Below, in pieces: positions 16,194 through 25,271 of a stretch of 64,000 nucleotides of DNA; position 1 is the first letter of the stretch; each line of letters begins with the position of its first letter. The notes under the pieces are model-generated. The model ran no database searches and was not told the DNA's origin. It worked only from the letters and a program-made list of their open reading frames with translations. Source of the stretch: Sphingobium xenophagum NBRC 107872 (GTDB lineage Bacteria > Pseudomonadota > Alphaproteobacteria > Sphingomonadales > Sphingomonadaceae); NCBI RefSeq assembly GCF_000367345.1, contig NZ_BARE01000023.1, positions 1 to 64,000 on the forward strand, given 5' to 3'. The position numbers were made by a program, and so were the translations under genes.

Positions 16194-18956
16194 ATGGTCA
16201 TGCAATTTCCCGCGCTGGGATCGCGCCGCGCGATCATCGATCGGCGTGCGATTTCCGACAATATCACCGCACAGGCGCAACTGCACCGGAGCGATCCGAT
16301 GCTGCTGCGCGGCGTGATCGTCAAGGAATTGAAGGCGGCACTGGACGACGGCCGGGCCGAAATCGCCCGGCGGCTGCATGCCAAGCCCACGCGCGGTCGG
16401 GAGTCGGTGACGGCCTTTGCCTTCCTGATCGACCAGATTTTGCGCCTGCTCTATGACGCGACGACGCATCATCTCTACCCGTCGGGCAATCGCAGCACGG
16501 GCGAACGGATCGCCCTGATCGCGGTCGGCGGCTATGGCCGGGGCGAAATGGCGCCGCATAGCGATGTCGACATCGGCTTCATCACCCCATGGAAACCGAC
16601 CGGCTGGACCGAGCAGGTCATCGAATCCATGCTCTATTCGCTCTGGGATCTTGGTCTGAAAGTCGGACACTCCAGCCGCTCGATTGACGAGACGATGCGG
16701 ATGGCCAAGGCCGACCTCACGGTCCGCACCGCCCTGCTGGAGGCGCGCTATGTCTGGGGCGACCGGGCGCTGTATGAGGAAACATCAACCCGCTTCGACG
16801 CGGAAGTGATGCAGGGCACCGCGCGCGCCTTTGTCACCGACAAGCTGGCCGAGCGTGACGAGCGCCACAAAAGGATGGGCGACAGCCGCTATGTCGTCGA
16901 ACCCAATGTGAAGGAGGGCAAGGGCGGCCTGCGCGACCTGCACACATTGTTCTGGATCGGCAAATATGTGAACCGGGTGCGCTCGGTGGCCGAACTGGTG
17001 GATGTCGGGCTGCTGACCCAGCTGGAACTGCGCCAGTTTCAGAAGGCGGAGGATTTCCTGTGGGCGGTGCGTTGCCACCTGCACACCATCACTGGCCGGG
17101 CGGAGGATCGGCTGACCTTCGACCTCCAGCTGGAAACCGCGACGCGGATGCGCTTTACCGGGCGGCATGGCCGGTCGGGGGTGGAGCGCTTCATGCGCTA
17201 TTATTTCCTGAACGCCAAGATCGTGGGCGACCTGACGGCCATGTTCCTGGCCCATCTGGACGATCAGTTGGGGGCCAGGGGGCGGCGCTACATTCCCGCC
17301 CTGTTTCGCCGACCCAAGAAGCTGGACGGCTTCGTCCTGGAACGCGGTCGGCTGTCGCTGCCCAGCGATGATTTCTTTCAGGTCGATCCGGTCCGGCTCC
17401 TGGAAATCTTCGCCGTTGCCGACCGCCATGGCCTGGCCATCCACCCCGGCGCAATCCGCGCGGCCAGCCGCGACGCCGGGCTGATCACCGCCAAGGTGCG
17501 CAAGGATCCGCGCGCCAATGCGGCCTTCATGGATGTGCTCACATCCCCGCGCGATCCCGAAACCGTGTTGCGCTGGATGAACGAATCGACCGTTTTCGGG
17601 CGCTTCATCCCCGATTTCCGCCGCGTCGTGGCGCAGATGCAGTTCGACATGTACCACCATTATACGGTGGACGAACATACGATCCGCGCCGTTGGCCTGC
17701 TGGCCCGGATCGAAAAGGGCGACCTGCCCGGCGATCATCCGCTAGCGACCGAACTGATGGGCAAGCTGCTGTCGCGCCGCGTCCTGTACGTTGCAGTGCT
17801 GCTGCATGACATTGCGAAGGGACGGGGCGGGGACCATAGTATCCTGGGCGCGGACGTCGCCAAACAGCTGTGCCCGCGGCTGGGCCTGACCCCGGCGGAG
17901 ACGGAAACGGTCGCCTGGCTGGTGCGCTATCATCTGCTGATGTCGGCCACCGCCTTCAAGCGCGACCTGGCCGATTACAAGACGATCCTGGATTTCGTCG
18001 ATGTCGTACAAAGCCCGGAGCGGCTGCGCCTGCTACTCTGCCTGACCGTGGTGGATATTCGCGCAGTCGGGCCGGGGGTGTGGAACAGCTGGAAACGGCA
18101 GTTGCTGGGCGACCTGTACGAGGCCGCCGAAGAATTGCTGCGGCTGGGTCACAAGCAGAAGGGGCGCAGCGAGCGGGTCGCGGCCAAGCAGGAAGCGACG
18201 CGGCAGGCGTTGGGTCTGCCTGATGCGGAATTTGAACGGCTGCGTCGTCGGCTGCCCGAATCCTACTGGATCGCCGAGCCAGAGGATATTCTGATCCACA
18301 ATGCGCAGCACATCCTGGCTTCTGCCGATGCGCCCCTGTCGATCGCCGCCCATTATTATCCGCAGCGCGGCGCGACGCTGGTGACGGTCTATGCCACCGA
18401 CCATCCGGGGCTGTTCTATCGCATCGCGGGCGCCATCCATCTGGCGGGCGGCAACATCATCGACGCGCGCATCCACACGACGCGCGACGGCGTGGCGATC
18501 GACAATTTTCTGGTGCAGGACCCGTTCGGCGGCGCCTTTCATGATCCCGACCAGCTGACCCGCATCCGCAACGCGATCGAGGATTCGCTGTCCAATCGCC
18601 ACCGGATGATTACCAAATTGTCGGCGCGCCCGCTGACCCGGACCCGTGCCGAAGCGTTCCGCATCGTCCCCAACGTGCTGATCGACAACAAGGCGTCGAA
18701 CCGCTTCACCGTGGTGGAAATCAACGCTGCCGACCGGCCAGCCCTGCTGTTCAGCCTGGCCAATGCGTTGTTCCAGTCGAAGGTCACCGTCCATAGCGCC
18801 CATGTCGCCACCTATGGCGAACGCGCGGTCGACACATTCTATGTCACCGACCTGCTCGGCGGCAAGATCGAGAGCAAGGCGCGGTTGCAAACGCTTGAGC
18901 GCCGCCTGCTCGAAGCGGCAGGCGGCGAGGTGAATGAAGCGCTGGAGCGGGCTTAA
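16194..18956 (+). CDS. glnD: [Protein-PII] uridylyltransferase / uridylyl-removing enzyme
   Basis: GlnD senses glutamine and adds or removes UMP on PII proteins, setting nitrogen assimilation. The 920 residues contain the nucleotidyltransferase site GGYGRGEMAPHSDVD near 105-120, the PII-UTase linker (KEGKGGLRDLHTLFW), the HD hydrolase site HDIAKGRGGDHS near 535-550, and two C-terminal ACT domains (TVYATDHPGLFYRIAG; VVEINAADRPALLFSLA). The ATG at 16194 is followed by a second ATG two codons later. The 3' end overlaps the convergent lipoprotein gene by 4 bp. Confidence 0.97.
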   Translation: MVMQFPALGSRRAIIDRRAISDNITAQAQLHRSDPMLLRGVIVKELKAALDDGRAEIARRLHAKPTRGRESVTAFAFLIDQILRLLYDATTHHLYPSGNRSTGERIALIAVGGYGRGEMAPHSDVDIGFITPWKPTGWTEQVIESMLYSLWDLGLKVGHSSRSIDETMRMAKADLTVRTALLEARYVWGDRALYEETSTRFDAEVMQGTARAFVTDKLAERDERHKRMGDSRYVVEPNVKEGKGGLRDLHTLFWIGKYVNRVRSVAELVDVGLLTQLELRQFQKAEDFLWAVRCHLHTITGRAEDRLTFDLQLETATRMRFTGRHGRSGVERFMRYYFLNAKIVGDLTAMFLAHLDDQLGARGRRYIPALFRRPKKLDGFVLERGRLSLPSDDFFQVDPVRLLEIFAVADRHGLAIHPGAIRAASRDAGLITAKVRKDPRANAAFMDVLTSPRDPETVLRWMNESTVFGRFIPDFRRVVAQMQFDMYHHYTVDEHTIRAVGLLARIEKGDLPGDHPLATELMGKLLSRRVLYVAVLLHDIAKGRGGDHSILGADVAKQLCPRLGLTPAETETVAWLVRYHLLMSATAFKRDLADYKTILDFVDVVQSPERLRLLLCLTVVDIRAVGPGVWNSWKRQLLGDLYEAAEELLRLGHKQKGRSERVAAKQEATRQALGLPDAEFERLRRRLPESYWIAEPEDILIHNAQHILASADAPLSIAAHYYPQRGATLVTVYATDHPGLFYRIAGAIHLAGGNIIDARIHTTRDGVAIDNFLVQDPFGGAFHDPDQLTRIRNAIEDSLSNRHRMITKLSARPLTRTRAEAFRIVPNVLIDNKASNRFTVVEINAADRPALLFSLANALFQSKVTVHSAHVATYGERAVDTFYVTDLLGGKIESKARLQTLERRLLEAAGGEVNEALERA

Positions 18957-19585
18957 CCCGGCTGCGTTGCCAGCCAGGCCGCGACATCCGCCGCGACCTT
19001 GTTCGCTGCGGTATTGAGCGGCACGCCGATCGTGCCTGCCTCGATCTTGGCGCCGACCGGCACGGTGGCGGTAAAGCGCTGCCGCGCGATCACGGTGCCG
19101 CTGCCCTTGGTCAATATCGCGTCATAGGTCACGACCGCGCTGTTGCCCGGCGCATCCAGGCCAAAGGCGACGAGTTCGCCCATCAGCCGCTGGCCAGCGT
19201 CGCCCGCATATTGGCCTGGGTCCAGAACGATGCGGTTGCTGGTCGCGGCAATCGTCTCCGCCAGCAGTTTCTGGAACAGGTGGCGGGGCGTGTCGGCCCA
19301 TTGCACCTTGGTCACATAGGCGATCGAGGTGGGCGACAGCTTCACCGGCACCCGCACCGTATCGAGCGTCTTGGGCGCTTCGGGATCGGCCACGGTCAGG
19401 CTTGGTCCCTGCGCGCCAGTCAGCAGGCGTCCCGGCGCGACGGTCTGCGTGGCGCTCAGCGCCAGCAATTGTTCTGGCGGCTTGGCGCCGAAGGAGACGC
19501 AGCCAGCCAACAGGAAGGCTGCGGTGAGCGCAACCGTGGCGCTGCGCGTTTGGCGGTTGAACATACGCCTTGTCCCTCTCATCAT
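18953..19585 (-). CDS. linN: ABC-type transport auxiliary lipoprotein (LinN type)
   Basis: The outer component of an MCE lipid transporter, matching LinN of Sphingobium and the PqiC/YmbA-like auxiliary lipoproteins. The signal ends at lipobox LLAGC, followed by an all-beta domain of about 180 residues. The start used is ATG at 19585, which overlaps the MCE gene stop as ATGA; an internal ATG at 19564 preceded by GAGAGGG is a fair alternative. It is the last of four genes in a tightly coupled operon. It probably anchors or bridges the transporter to the outer membrane. Confidence 0.85.
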   Translation of the reverse strand: MMRGTRRMFNRQTRSATVALTAAFLLAGCVSFGAKPPEQLLALSATQTVAPGRLLTGAQGPSLTVADPEAPKTLDTVRVPVKLSPTSIAYVTKVQWADTPRHLFQKLLAETIAATSNRIVLDPGQYAGDAGQRLMGELVAFGLDAPGNSAVVTYDAILTKGSGTVIARQRFTATVPVGAKIEAGTIGVPLNTAANKVAADVAAWLATQPG

Positions 19586-20544
19586 GGCTTGTAATCCGGC
19601 AATTTGGGCGATCCTACGAGCGAACCAGCGCCTTGCTGGTCCAGCTTTTCGGCCACGCCGCGGAAGGCGCGCGACATTTCACGCAGGTCTCGGACCAGCT
19701 GGTTGACCTCCGGCATGGTCTGGTTGCTGAAGGCGCGCACGCCCGGCTGGGCTTCGGCAATCGTCTTGTCTAGCGTGTCGATGCTGCGCGTCGCCGACTG
19801 GACGCTCTTGCGCAGGTCGGCCATCAGCGGCTTGCCTTCGTCGGTCAGCAGCGAATCGGTCGTCGCGGCCAGCTTGCCAATCTGTTCGGCCGCAACCCCG
19901 GTGCGCTGCACCGCGATGCGCGCTTCGGCCAGCGTGGCGGAGATTTCCGGGCTGCGATCCGCCAGCGAACTCGAAATACGCTCGACGTTGGCTAGGATGC
20001 CGGCGATCGACTGCTGATTCTTGTCGTTCAGCAATTCGGTCAGCCGCTCGGTCAGGGTCGACAGCCGTTCCAGCAGTTGCGGCGCATTGTTGAGCAATTC
20101 GCCCAGTGCGCCCGGCTTGGTCGGGATCACCGGCACGCCATCGGGGCAAACCGTCAACGGATTGTTGGCCGGGCAAATGATCGGCGGTGCGCCCTTGACC
20201 GCGCCATCCAGCACGATTTCGCTGACGCCGGTAAAGCCCACACCCGCGATCGTCGCGGTCGTGCCTTGCAGGACGGGGGTGCCGTCCTTCACCGAAATGC
20301 GGACCTTCACAAATCCGGGATCGCGCTTCCACAGTTCGATCTTTTCGACCTGGCCGGACGGCACGCCCGAATAATTGACGCTCGATCCCTTCGCCAGGCC
20401 GTTGACCGACTGTTTGAAGAAGATGTCATATTCCTTATTCTCGCCATCGGACAGGCGCGAAAACCAGAAGGCGGCACCGATGATCGCCGCCAGCAGCAGC
20501 AGCGTGACCGTGCCCACAAGCACATGGTTGGACCGGGTTTCCAT
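19582..20544 (-). CDS. linM: MlaD/MCE-domain substrate-binding protein (LinM type)
   Basis: A 320-residue periplasmic MCE protein, anchored by one N-terminal membrane helix (residues 8-28) and binding lipids on their way between membranes. The MCE core covers about 35-125 (FKQSVNGLAKGSSVNYSGVP, GFTGVSEIVLDG) and is interrupted by a two-Cys insert (ICPANNPLTVCPDG) that could form a disulfide. A long helical region follows, ending with the YKP tail. It lies 3 bp after the ATPase gene and overlaps the lipoprotein start by 4 bp. In Sphingobium the LinKLMN system is needed for growth on gamma-HCH; its presence does not itself show HCH degradation. Confidence 0.9.
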   Translation of the reverse strand: METRSNHVLVGTVTLLLLAAIIGAAFWFSRLSDGENKEYDIFFKQSVNGLAKGSSVNYSGVPSGQVEKIELWKRDPGFVKVRISVKDGTPVLQGTTATIAGVGFTGVSEIVLDGAVKGAPPIICPANNPLTVCPDGVPVIPTKPGALGELLNNAPQLLERLSTLTERLTELLNDKNQQSIAGILANVERISSSLADRSPEISATLAEARIAVQRTGVAAEQIGKLAATTDSLLTDEGKPLMADLRKSVQSATRSIDTLDKTIAEAQPGVRAFSNQTMPEVNQLVRDLREMSRAFRGVAEKLDQQGAGSLVGSPKLPDYKP

Positions 20545-20547
20545 ATC

Positions 20548-21432
20548 CTATTGCCTTCCATCGGGCGACGTCTGGGCCACCCTATCCTGTTCGCGGTCAT
20601 GTTGACGGGTAACCGCCGCCGTCGCGGCGCGGCCGCGCGGGCCGTTGAAATATTCCTGAATCCACGGATGATCGGTGGCCAGCAATTCGTCGATCGTGCC
20701 GACGGCAATCACCTTCTTGTCGGCCAGAACGGCGACCCGGTCGCAGATCGAATAGAGCGTATCAAGGTCATGGGTGATCAGGAACACCGTCAACCCCAGC
20801 GTCTGTTGCAACTGGCGGGTCTGTTCGTCGAACGCAGCCGCGCCGATCGGGTCCAGCCCGGCCGTCGGCTCGTCCAGAAACAACAGGTCCGGGTCCAGCG
20901 CCAGCGCGCGCGCCAGCCCCGCCCGCTTCTTCATCCCGCCCGACAGTTCCGACGGATATTTGGGACCAGCCTCGGCAGGGAGACCAGTCATCCGGATCTT
21001 GTAGGCGGCGATTTCGTCGCGCAGTTCCGCGCCGATATTGGGATAATATTCGCGGATCGGCACTTCGACATTTTCCGCGACGGTCAGTGTGGAAAACAGC
21101 GCGCCGCCCTGAAACAGCACGCCCCAACGCTTGCGGATCGCCAGCGCCTCATCGTCGGAACGGCCGATCATCGATTCGCCAAAGACGTGGATTTCCCCCT
21201 CGTCCGGGGTCTGCAGGCCGATGATCGCCCGCATCAGCACCGATTTGCCGGTGCCGGACCCGCCGACAACGCCCATGATCTCGCCCTTGCGCACGTCCAG
21301 GTCCAGCCCGTCATGCACCACCTGATCGCCAAAACTGTTGCGGATGCCGCGCACGGAAATCGCGATGTCGCTTTGCTCCATCACGGTTTCGATCCGCTCT
21401 TCCTCGGCGACGATGTCGTCATGCTCGGCCAT
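20548..21432 (-). CDS. linL: MCE transporter ATP-binding protein (LinL/MlaF type)
   Basis: The ABC ATPase that powers the lipid transporter, 294 residues. Walker A is GGSGTGKS, the signature is ELSGGMKKRAGLARAL, Walker B is LLFLDEPTAGLDP, and the switch His lies in LITHDLDTL. Members of this group have LSGGM rather than LSGGQ, as seen here. The start at ATG 21432 shares its A with the permease stop (TGATG). The N-terminus carries an acidic extension of about 20 residues before the ABC fold, and the C-terminus a basic tail after HPWIQEYFNGPRG. Confidence 0.93.
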   Translation of the reverse strand: MAEHDDIVAEEERIETVMEQSDIAISVRGIRNSFGDQVVHDGLDLDVRKGEIMGVVGGSGTGKSVLMRAIIGLQTPDEGEIHVFGESMIGRSDDEALAIRKRWGVLFQGGALFSTLTVAENVEVPIREYYPNIGAELRDEIAAYKIRMTGLPAEAGPKYPSELSGGMKKRAGLARALALDPDLLFLDEPTAGLDPIGAAAFDEQTRQLQQTLGLTVFLITHDLDTLYSICDRVAVLADKKVIAVGTIDELLATDHPWIQEYFNGPRGRAATAAVTRQHDREQDRVAQTSPDGRQ

Positions 21433-22541
21433 CAGTTCCACCCTACCCAGGTAAAGAACACGGCGAAAATCGCGTCCAGAACGATGACCAGGAAGATGGC
21501 CTGCACGACAGCAGCTGTGGTGCGCAGCCCCACTTCCTCCGCATTGCCCTTGACCTGCATCCCCTGGAAACAGCCGGAAATGGCGATGATCAAGCCGAAT
21601 ACCGGGGCCTTGATCAGCCCCACCCACAGGTCGGTGATCGGCACGACTTCGCGCAGGCGCTGGACGAAGGTGATCGGGGGTATGTCGAGCGCGATGGCGC
21701 AGAGGAAACCGCCGCCGATAACCGCCATGATCGACGCGTAAAAGCCCAGCAGCGGCATCATGACGACGACCGCCAGCGTGCGCGGCAGCACCAGCGCCTC
21801 CATCGGCGATACGCCGATCGTGCGCATCGCATCGACTTCCTCGGTCAGCTTCATCGTGCCAAGTTGCGCGGCGAAGGCGGATCCGGACCGGCCCGCGACC
21901 ATGATCGCGGTCATCAGCACGCCCAGTTCGCGGAAGGTCAGCCGACCCACCAGATTGATCGTCAGCATCTCCATGCCGAACTGGCGCAACTGCACCGATC
22001 CCTGCTGCGCGATGACGATGCCGATCAGGAAACTCATCAGGCCGATAATGCCCAGCGCCGACACGCCGACAACCTCGAACCGCTGGACCACGGCATTGAC
22101 GCGGAACCGGCTGGGGTGGCGGATGATGTTCCACGTCGCGACCAGCGTGCCGCCGAAAAAGCCCAGCAGGCCCAGCATGGTCGATCCCGCCATGCTGACC
22201 GCCTCGCCGATCTGGCCGACGACGCGGCGGATCGCCGGGACATGATCGGGCCGGATCGATACAGGTTCGTCCAGCGCCCCGACCGCGTCGATCAACCGCA
22301 TCGTATCGTCGCGCCCGCCGGTGATCGGGGCGCTCAGCCGCCTGGCCGTGCGATGCACGGTCCATGCGCCGATCGTGTCGATATGGTCGACCTCCGACAG
22401 ATCGATCGCGCTGACAGGGCCCTGCACCGCATCCAGCCGACCGGGCAGGTCATGCAGGCAGGCAACGGCCAGCGATCCGGAAAGTCGGATCACTGTGCCG
22501 TCGTCACGCATTTCTTCGGCAAGATCGGCGGCTTTGTTCAT
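21432..22541 (-). CDS. linK: MlaE-type permease with N-terminal STAS domain (LinK type)
   Basis: The membrane component of the MCE transporter, 369 residues. The first 100 or so residues form a STAS-like domain (VIRLSGSLAVACLHDLPGRL, IDLSEVDHIDTIGAWTVHR), here fused to the permease rather than encoded separately as MlaB is in E. coli. The MlaE permease follows with about five hydrophobic segments and the conserved MVAGRSGSAFAAQLGTMK and EEVDAMRTIGVSP loop. It is the first gene of the four-gene operon and is divergent from the HAD gene across 98 bp. Confidence 0.92.
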   Translation of the reverse strand: MNKAADLAEEMRDDGTVIRLSGSLAVACLHDLPGRLDAVQGPVSAIDLSEVDHIDTIGAWTVHRTARRLSAPITGGRDDTMRLIDAVGALDEPVSIRPDHVPAIRRVVGQIGEAVSMAGSTMLGLLGFFGGTLVATWNIIRHPSRFRVNAVVQRFEVVGVSALGIIGLMSFLIGIVIAQQGSVQLRQFGMEMLTINLVGRLTFRELGVLMTAIMVAGRSGSAFAAQLGTMKLTEEVDAMRTIGVSPMEALVLPRTLAVVVMMPLLGFYASIMAVIGGGFLCAIALDIPPITFVQRLREVVPITDLWVGLIKAPVFGLIIAISGCFQGMQVKGNAEEVGLRTTAAVVQAIFLVIVLDAIFAVFFTWVGWN

Positions 22542-22639
22542 GCGATGGGATTACTGGTCCAATATCGGTTGCGCGGCAAGCCGAAACGGCCCAACTGCAA
22601 GTCAGAACGAAGGACAAGGGCAAAAGTTTCGGACACGGC

Positions 22640-23314
22640 ATGACGCACCGTCTGGCAATTTACGACATGGACCGCACGGTGACGTTCAGCGGCACCTATA
22701 CCGGCTTCCTCATTCACATGGCGCGCGCCATGGCCCCGTGGCGGCTGGCGCTGCTCCCCTGCGTCGGATTGCTGATGCTCGCTTATGTGGTCAAGCTGAT
22801 CACGCGCCAGCGGTTGAAAGAGCTTAATCAGGCGCTGATGATCGGCTTCAATGTCGAGCGTGCGCGGCTCATGCCGCATGTCGAAACCTATGCCGACAAG
22901 GTGGTGGCGACCAATTTGCGGCAGGGCGCGGTGGCCCAGATCGCGCAGGACCGCGCCGATGGCTATCGCCTCGTCCTCGCCACCGCATCCTACCGCCTGT
23001 ATGTCGAGCCGATCGCCCGGCGACTGGGTTTCGACGCCGTGATCGCCACCGATCATCTTTCGCAGGACTTGCGCTATGTCCGTGCCAAGATTGCCGGTGA
23101 AAATTGCTATGACACGGGCAAGCTGCGGATGATCAAGGCGTGGATGGCGGCCGAGGCGATTGATCGTGGCCAGGCGCATATCCGCGCCTATTCCGACCAT
23201 GTCTCGGACGCGCCGATGCTGGAATTCGCCGACATCCCCTTCGCGTCAAACCCGCACAGGAAGCTGGCGAAACTGGCGGCGGCCCGCGGCTGGACGCGGG
23301 TGGACTGGGTCTAA
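22640..23314 (+). CDS. HAD-IB family phosphatase
   Basis: A haloacid-dehalogenase-type phosphatase of 224 residues in the SerB-like IB subfamily. The catalytic motif DMDRTVT is at residues 9-15, motif II is around LATASYR, and motif III is SDHVSDAPML. A hydrophobic stretch near 35-52 (LALLPCVGLLMLAYVV) lies in the cap region and may place the protein at the membrane. The substrate is not evident. It is divergent from the lipid transporter, so a lipid-phosphate role is possible but only inferred from position. Confidence 0.86.
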   Translation: MTHRLAIYDMDRTVTFSGTYTGFLIHMARAMAPWRLALLPCVGLLMLAYVVKLITRQRLKELNQALMIGFNVERARLMPHVETYADKVVATNLRQGAVAQIAQDRADGYRLVLATASYRLYVEPIARRLGFDAVIATDHLSQDLRYVRAKIAGENCYDTGKLRMIKAWMAAEAIDRGQAHIRAYSDHVSDAPMLEFADIPFASNPHRKLAKLAAARGWTRVDWV

Positions 23315-23325
23315 TATCCCCACAT

Positions 23326-23342
23326 CCGTTCGAAACGAACGG
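23326..23342. repeat. 17-bp palindrome CCGTTCG-AAA-CGAACGG
   Basis: A perfect palindrome between the convergent HAD and AsmA genes, flanked by CACAT and ATGTG, which lengthen the possible hairpin. Its two arms equal the end sequences of the longer repeats at 46911-47013 and, in part, 53390-53488, so it may be a collapsed copy. It could also work as a bidirectional transcription stop, although no T-run follows. Confidence 0.55.
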
Positions 23343-23352
23343 AAATATGTGT

Positions 23353-25206
23353 TTAGCGCATAGCCGTTTTGGCCAGCCCCTCGCAGTCCGCGTCGCGCGC
23401 GCGCGGCACCTTGTCACCGGCAATCGCCTTGCCGATCATCTTCAATATGCCCTTGGCCGATCGCGCCTCGGTCGGCACGCGAATATCGGGCTGCTTGATC
23501 GTCCCACCAATCGGCACCATGCCGTTCAGCCGCAACAGGCTGCCCTGCTTGGGCTGACCGCTCGCTTTCAGCGCCATCACCTCGTCCGTCAGGCGGATCG
23601 TCCCGGCAATGCGCGTCTGGGCGCGTGACGTGTCGATCAGCACCGGGTTCGCGCGCGCCACGCCGTTGCTGACGTCGAAGCGCGCCACCACGCAGCGCAG
23701 GACCGCCATCTTGTCCTTGTCCACCGTCAGCCCCTTGCCGACATCCTGTCCCATCAGCGCCGCCGTGCGCGCCGGGATCGATCCGTCGCGCCCGACCAGC
23801 GCGATGGTGCCGGACGATCGCCCCACCGCCTGCCGGATCGTGCGGCCCGGTCCATTCAGCGCAACCCGCCCGGCCAGCCCGCCATCGATCCGCGCTTCGG
23901 GGAAGAAATCCAGCAACCGCGCCGACCGCAGATTGAGCGCCAGATCGAGACGTGGCCCTCCCTGCCGCTGATCGACCGCCAGGCGGCCCGTCAATATGCC
24001 GCGCGTCAGGCCGAGCCGCAGCGGTTCGACCACCAGTCGGCTGCGTTCCAGACTCAATGTACTGCGCAAGGATCGGAACGGGCTGGAACCGGGCCATAAC
24101 AGCCTGTCCGCCCGCACCTCCAGGCGTCCATCGGTCCGCGCCATCCGCGACAGGTCGATCGCCGTATCGGGGATCAGCCGTTCGCCCAGCTTCGCGCGCT
24201 TGGCCGCCGCCTTGCGCTTGCCTTCATTGGACGACAGATCGTCGAAATCGAACCGTGCCGACGCGATCGCGCCGTCGATGCGCGTGCGGCCATCACGTTT
24301 GCGGATGGTGGCGTGCCCTGCAATGTCGGACCGGCCGATCGTGCCTTTCAGATTCTCGATGGTCCAGTCGGGCCGGTCGCGCACGACCTGCGCCGCCAGT
24401 CGCACGGGCTGGGTGCCGGGCAGGCCCGCCTCTATGATCGCATCCAGTACGCGCAGGTCGATCGCATGGCCAGTCACCTTGCCGCGCAAATGGCCGATGT
24501 CGAGCGGCCCATCCATCGTGCCGTCGATGGTCATGCCCACGGCCTCACCGGCAATCTCCGCCTTGAACGGCCAGCGTGCACCCGCCTTCTGCCCCACGAT
24601 CGGCGCGCCGCTGGCGGTCACCCTAACCGGATGGCCGCGGACATCGCCCGTGCCCGACAGGCGTAATCCGCTGGCGTCGACCGTCAGCGCCGCGTCGACC
24701 GATCGACCGCGCTTGTCGTCGTGATAGGCGATCCGGCTGTCGCTGACCGTCAGGCTGCGCAGGGCAGGGCGCTGCCCCTTGTCGTCACTCGCGCGGCTGC
24801 GCTCGCCGCTCCAGCTTTCGCGTCCGTCGGCGGCGCGATAGAAGGACAGGCGCGCATGCGCCAGGTCCAGCCGTTCCAGCACCGGCCCGCCGGTCAGCAG
24901 CGCCAGCGCGGAAAAGCCGACCCGCGCCTCGCCAACCCGCGCCAGATCGGCGTTGCCCGGCGCCCAGTGGGGCTGCGGCACCCTTATGTCGGTCAGGCGC
25001 ACGACCGGGTGAAAGGACAGGCTGTCCTCGCGCACCATGGAGCCGATCGTGACCCGCTTGCCGATCCGGTCCGACAGGCGATCCTCGATCCGGCCCTTGA
25101 ACATGCCCCATGGAAATGCCGCCAGCAGCAGGATCAGCAGCCCGATCAGGACAAGCAGCCCGACGCCAATGCGGACGGCCCATCGCGATCCTGCTTTCAT
25201 CCCCAC
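23353..25206 (-). CDS. AsmA family protein
   Basis: A 617-residue AsmA-type protein, a class of inner-membrane-anchored bridge-like proteins linked to phospholipid transfer and outer-membrane assembly. One N-terminal membrane helix (about 12-32, LLVLIGLLILLLAAFPW) is followed by a long beta-rich periplasmic domain and a C-terminal AsmA_2-like block (GRSSGTIALVGRDGSI). The start is given as GTG 25206 because AGGAGGGGG lies nine bases upstream; ATG at 25200 is the alternative. It is convergent with the HAD gene and close to the lipid transporter. Confidence 0.86.
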   Translation of the reverse strand: MGMKAGSRWAVRIGVGLLVLIGLLILLLAAFPWGMFKGRIEDRLSDRIGKRVTIGSMVREDSLSFHPVVRLTDIRVPQPHWAPGNADLARVGEARVGFSALALLTGGPVLERLDLAHARLSFYRAADGRESWSGERSRASDDKGQRPALRSLTVSDSRIAYHDDKRGRSVDAALTVDASGLRLSGTGDVRGHPVRVTASGAPIVGQKAGARWPFKAEIAGEAVGMTIDGTMDGPLDIGHLRGKVTGHAIDLRVLDAIIEAGLPGTQPVRLAAQVVRDRPDWTIENLKGTIGRSDIAGHATIRKRDGRTRIDGAIASARFDFDDLSSNEGKRKAAAKRAKLGERLIPDTAIDLSRMARTDGRLEVRADRLLWPGSSPFRSLRSTLSLERSRLVVEPLRLGLTRGILTGRLAVDQRQGGPRLDLALNLRSARLLDFFPEARIDGGLAGRVALNGPGRTIRQAVGRSSGTIALVGRDGSIPARTAALMGQDVGKGLTVDKDKMAVLRCVVARFDVSNGVARANPVLIDTSRAQTRIAGTIRLTDEVMALKASGQPKQGSLLRLNGMVPIGGTIKQPDIRVPTEARSAKGILKMIGKAIAGDKVPRARDADCEGLAKTAMR

Positions 25207-25271
25207 GGCGCACCCCCTCCTGCAACGGCCTCATCGCCGTGCCGCGCTCAACGCACGACTCGCCGCAGGGT

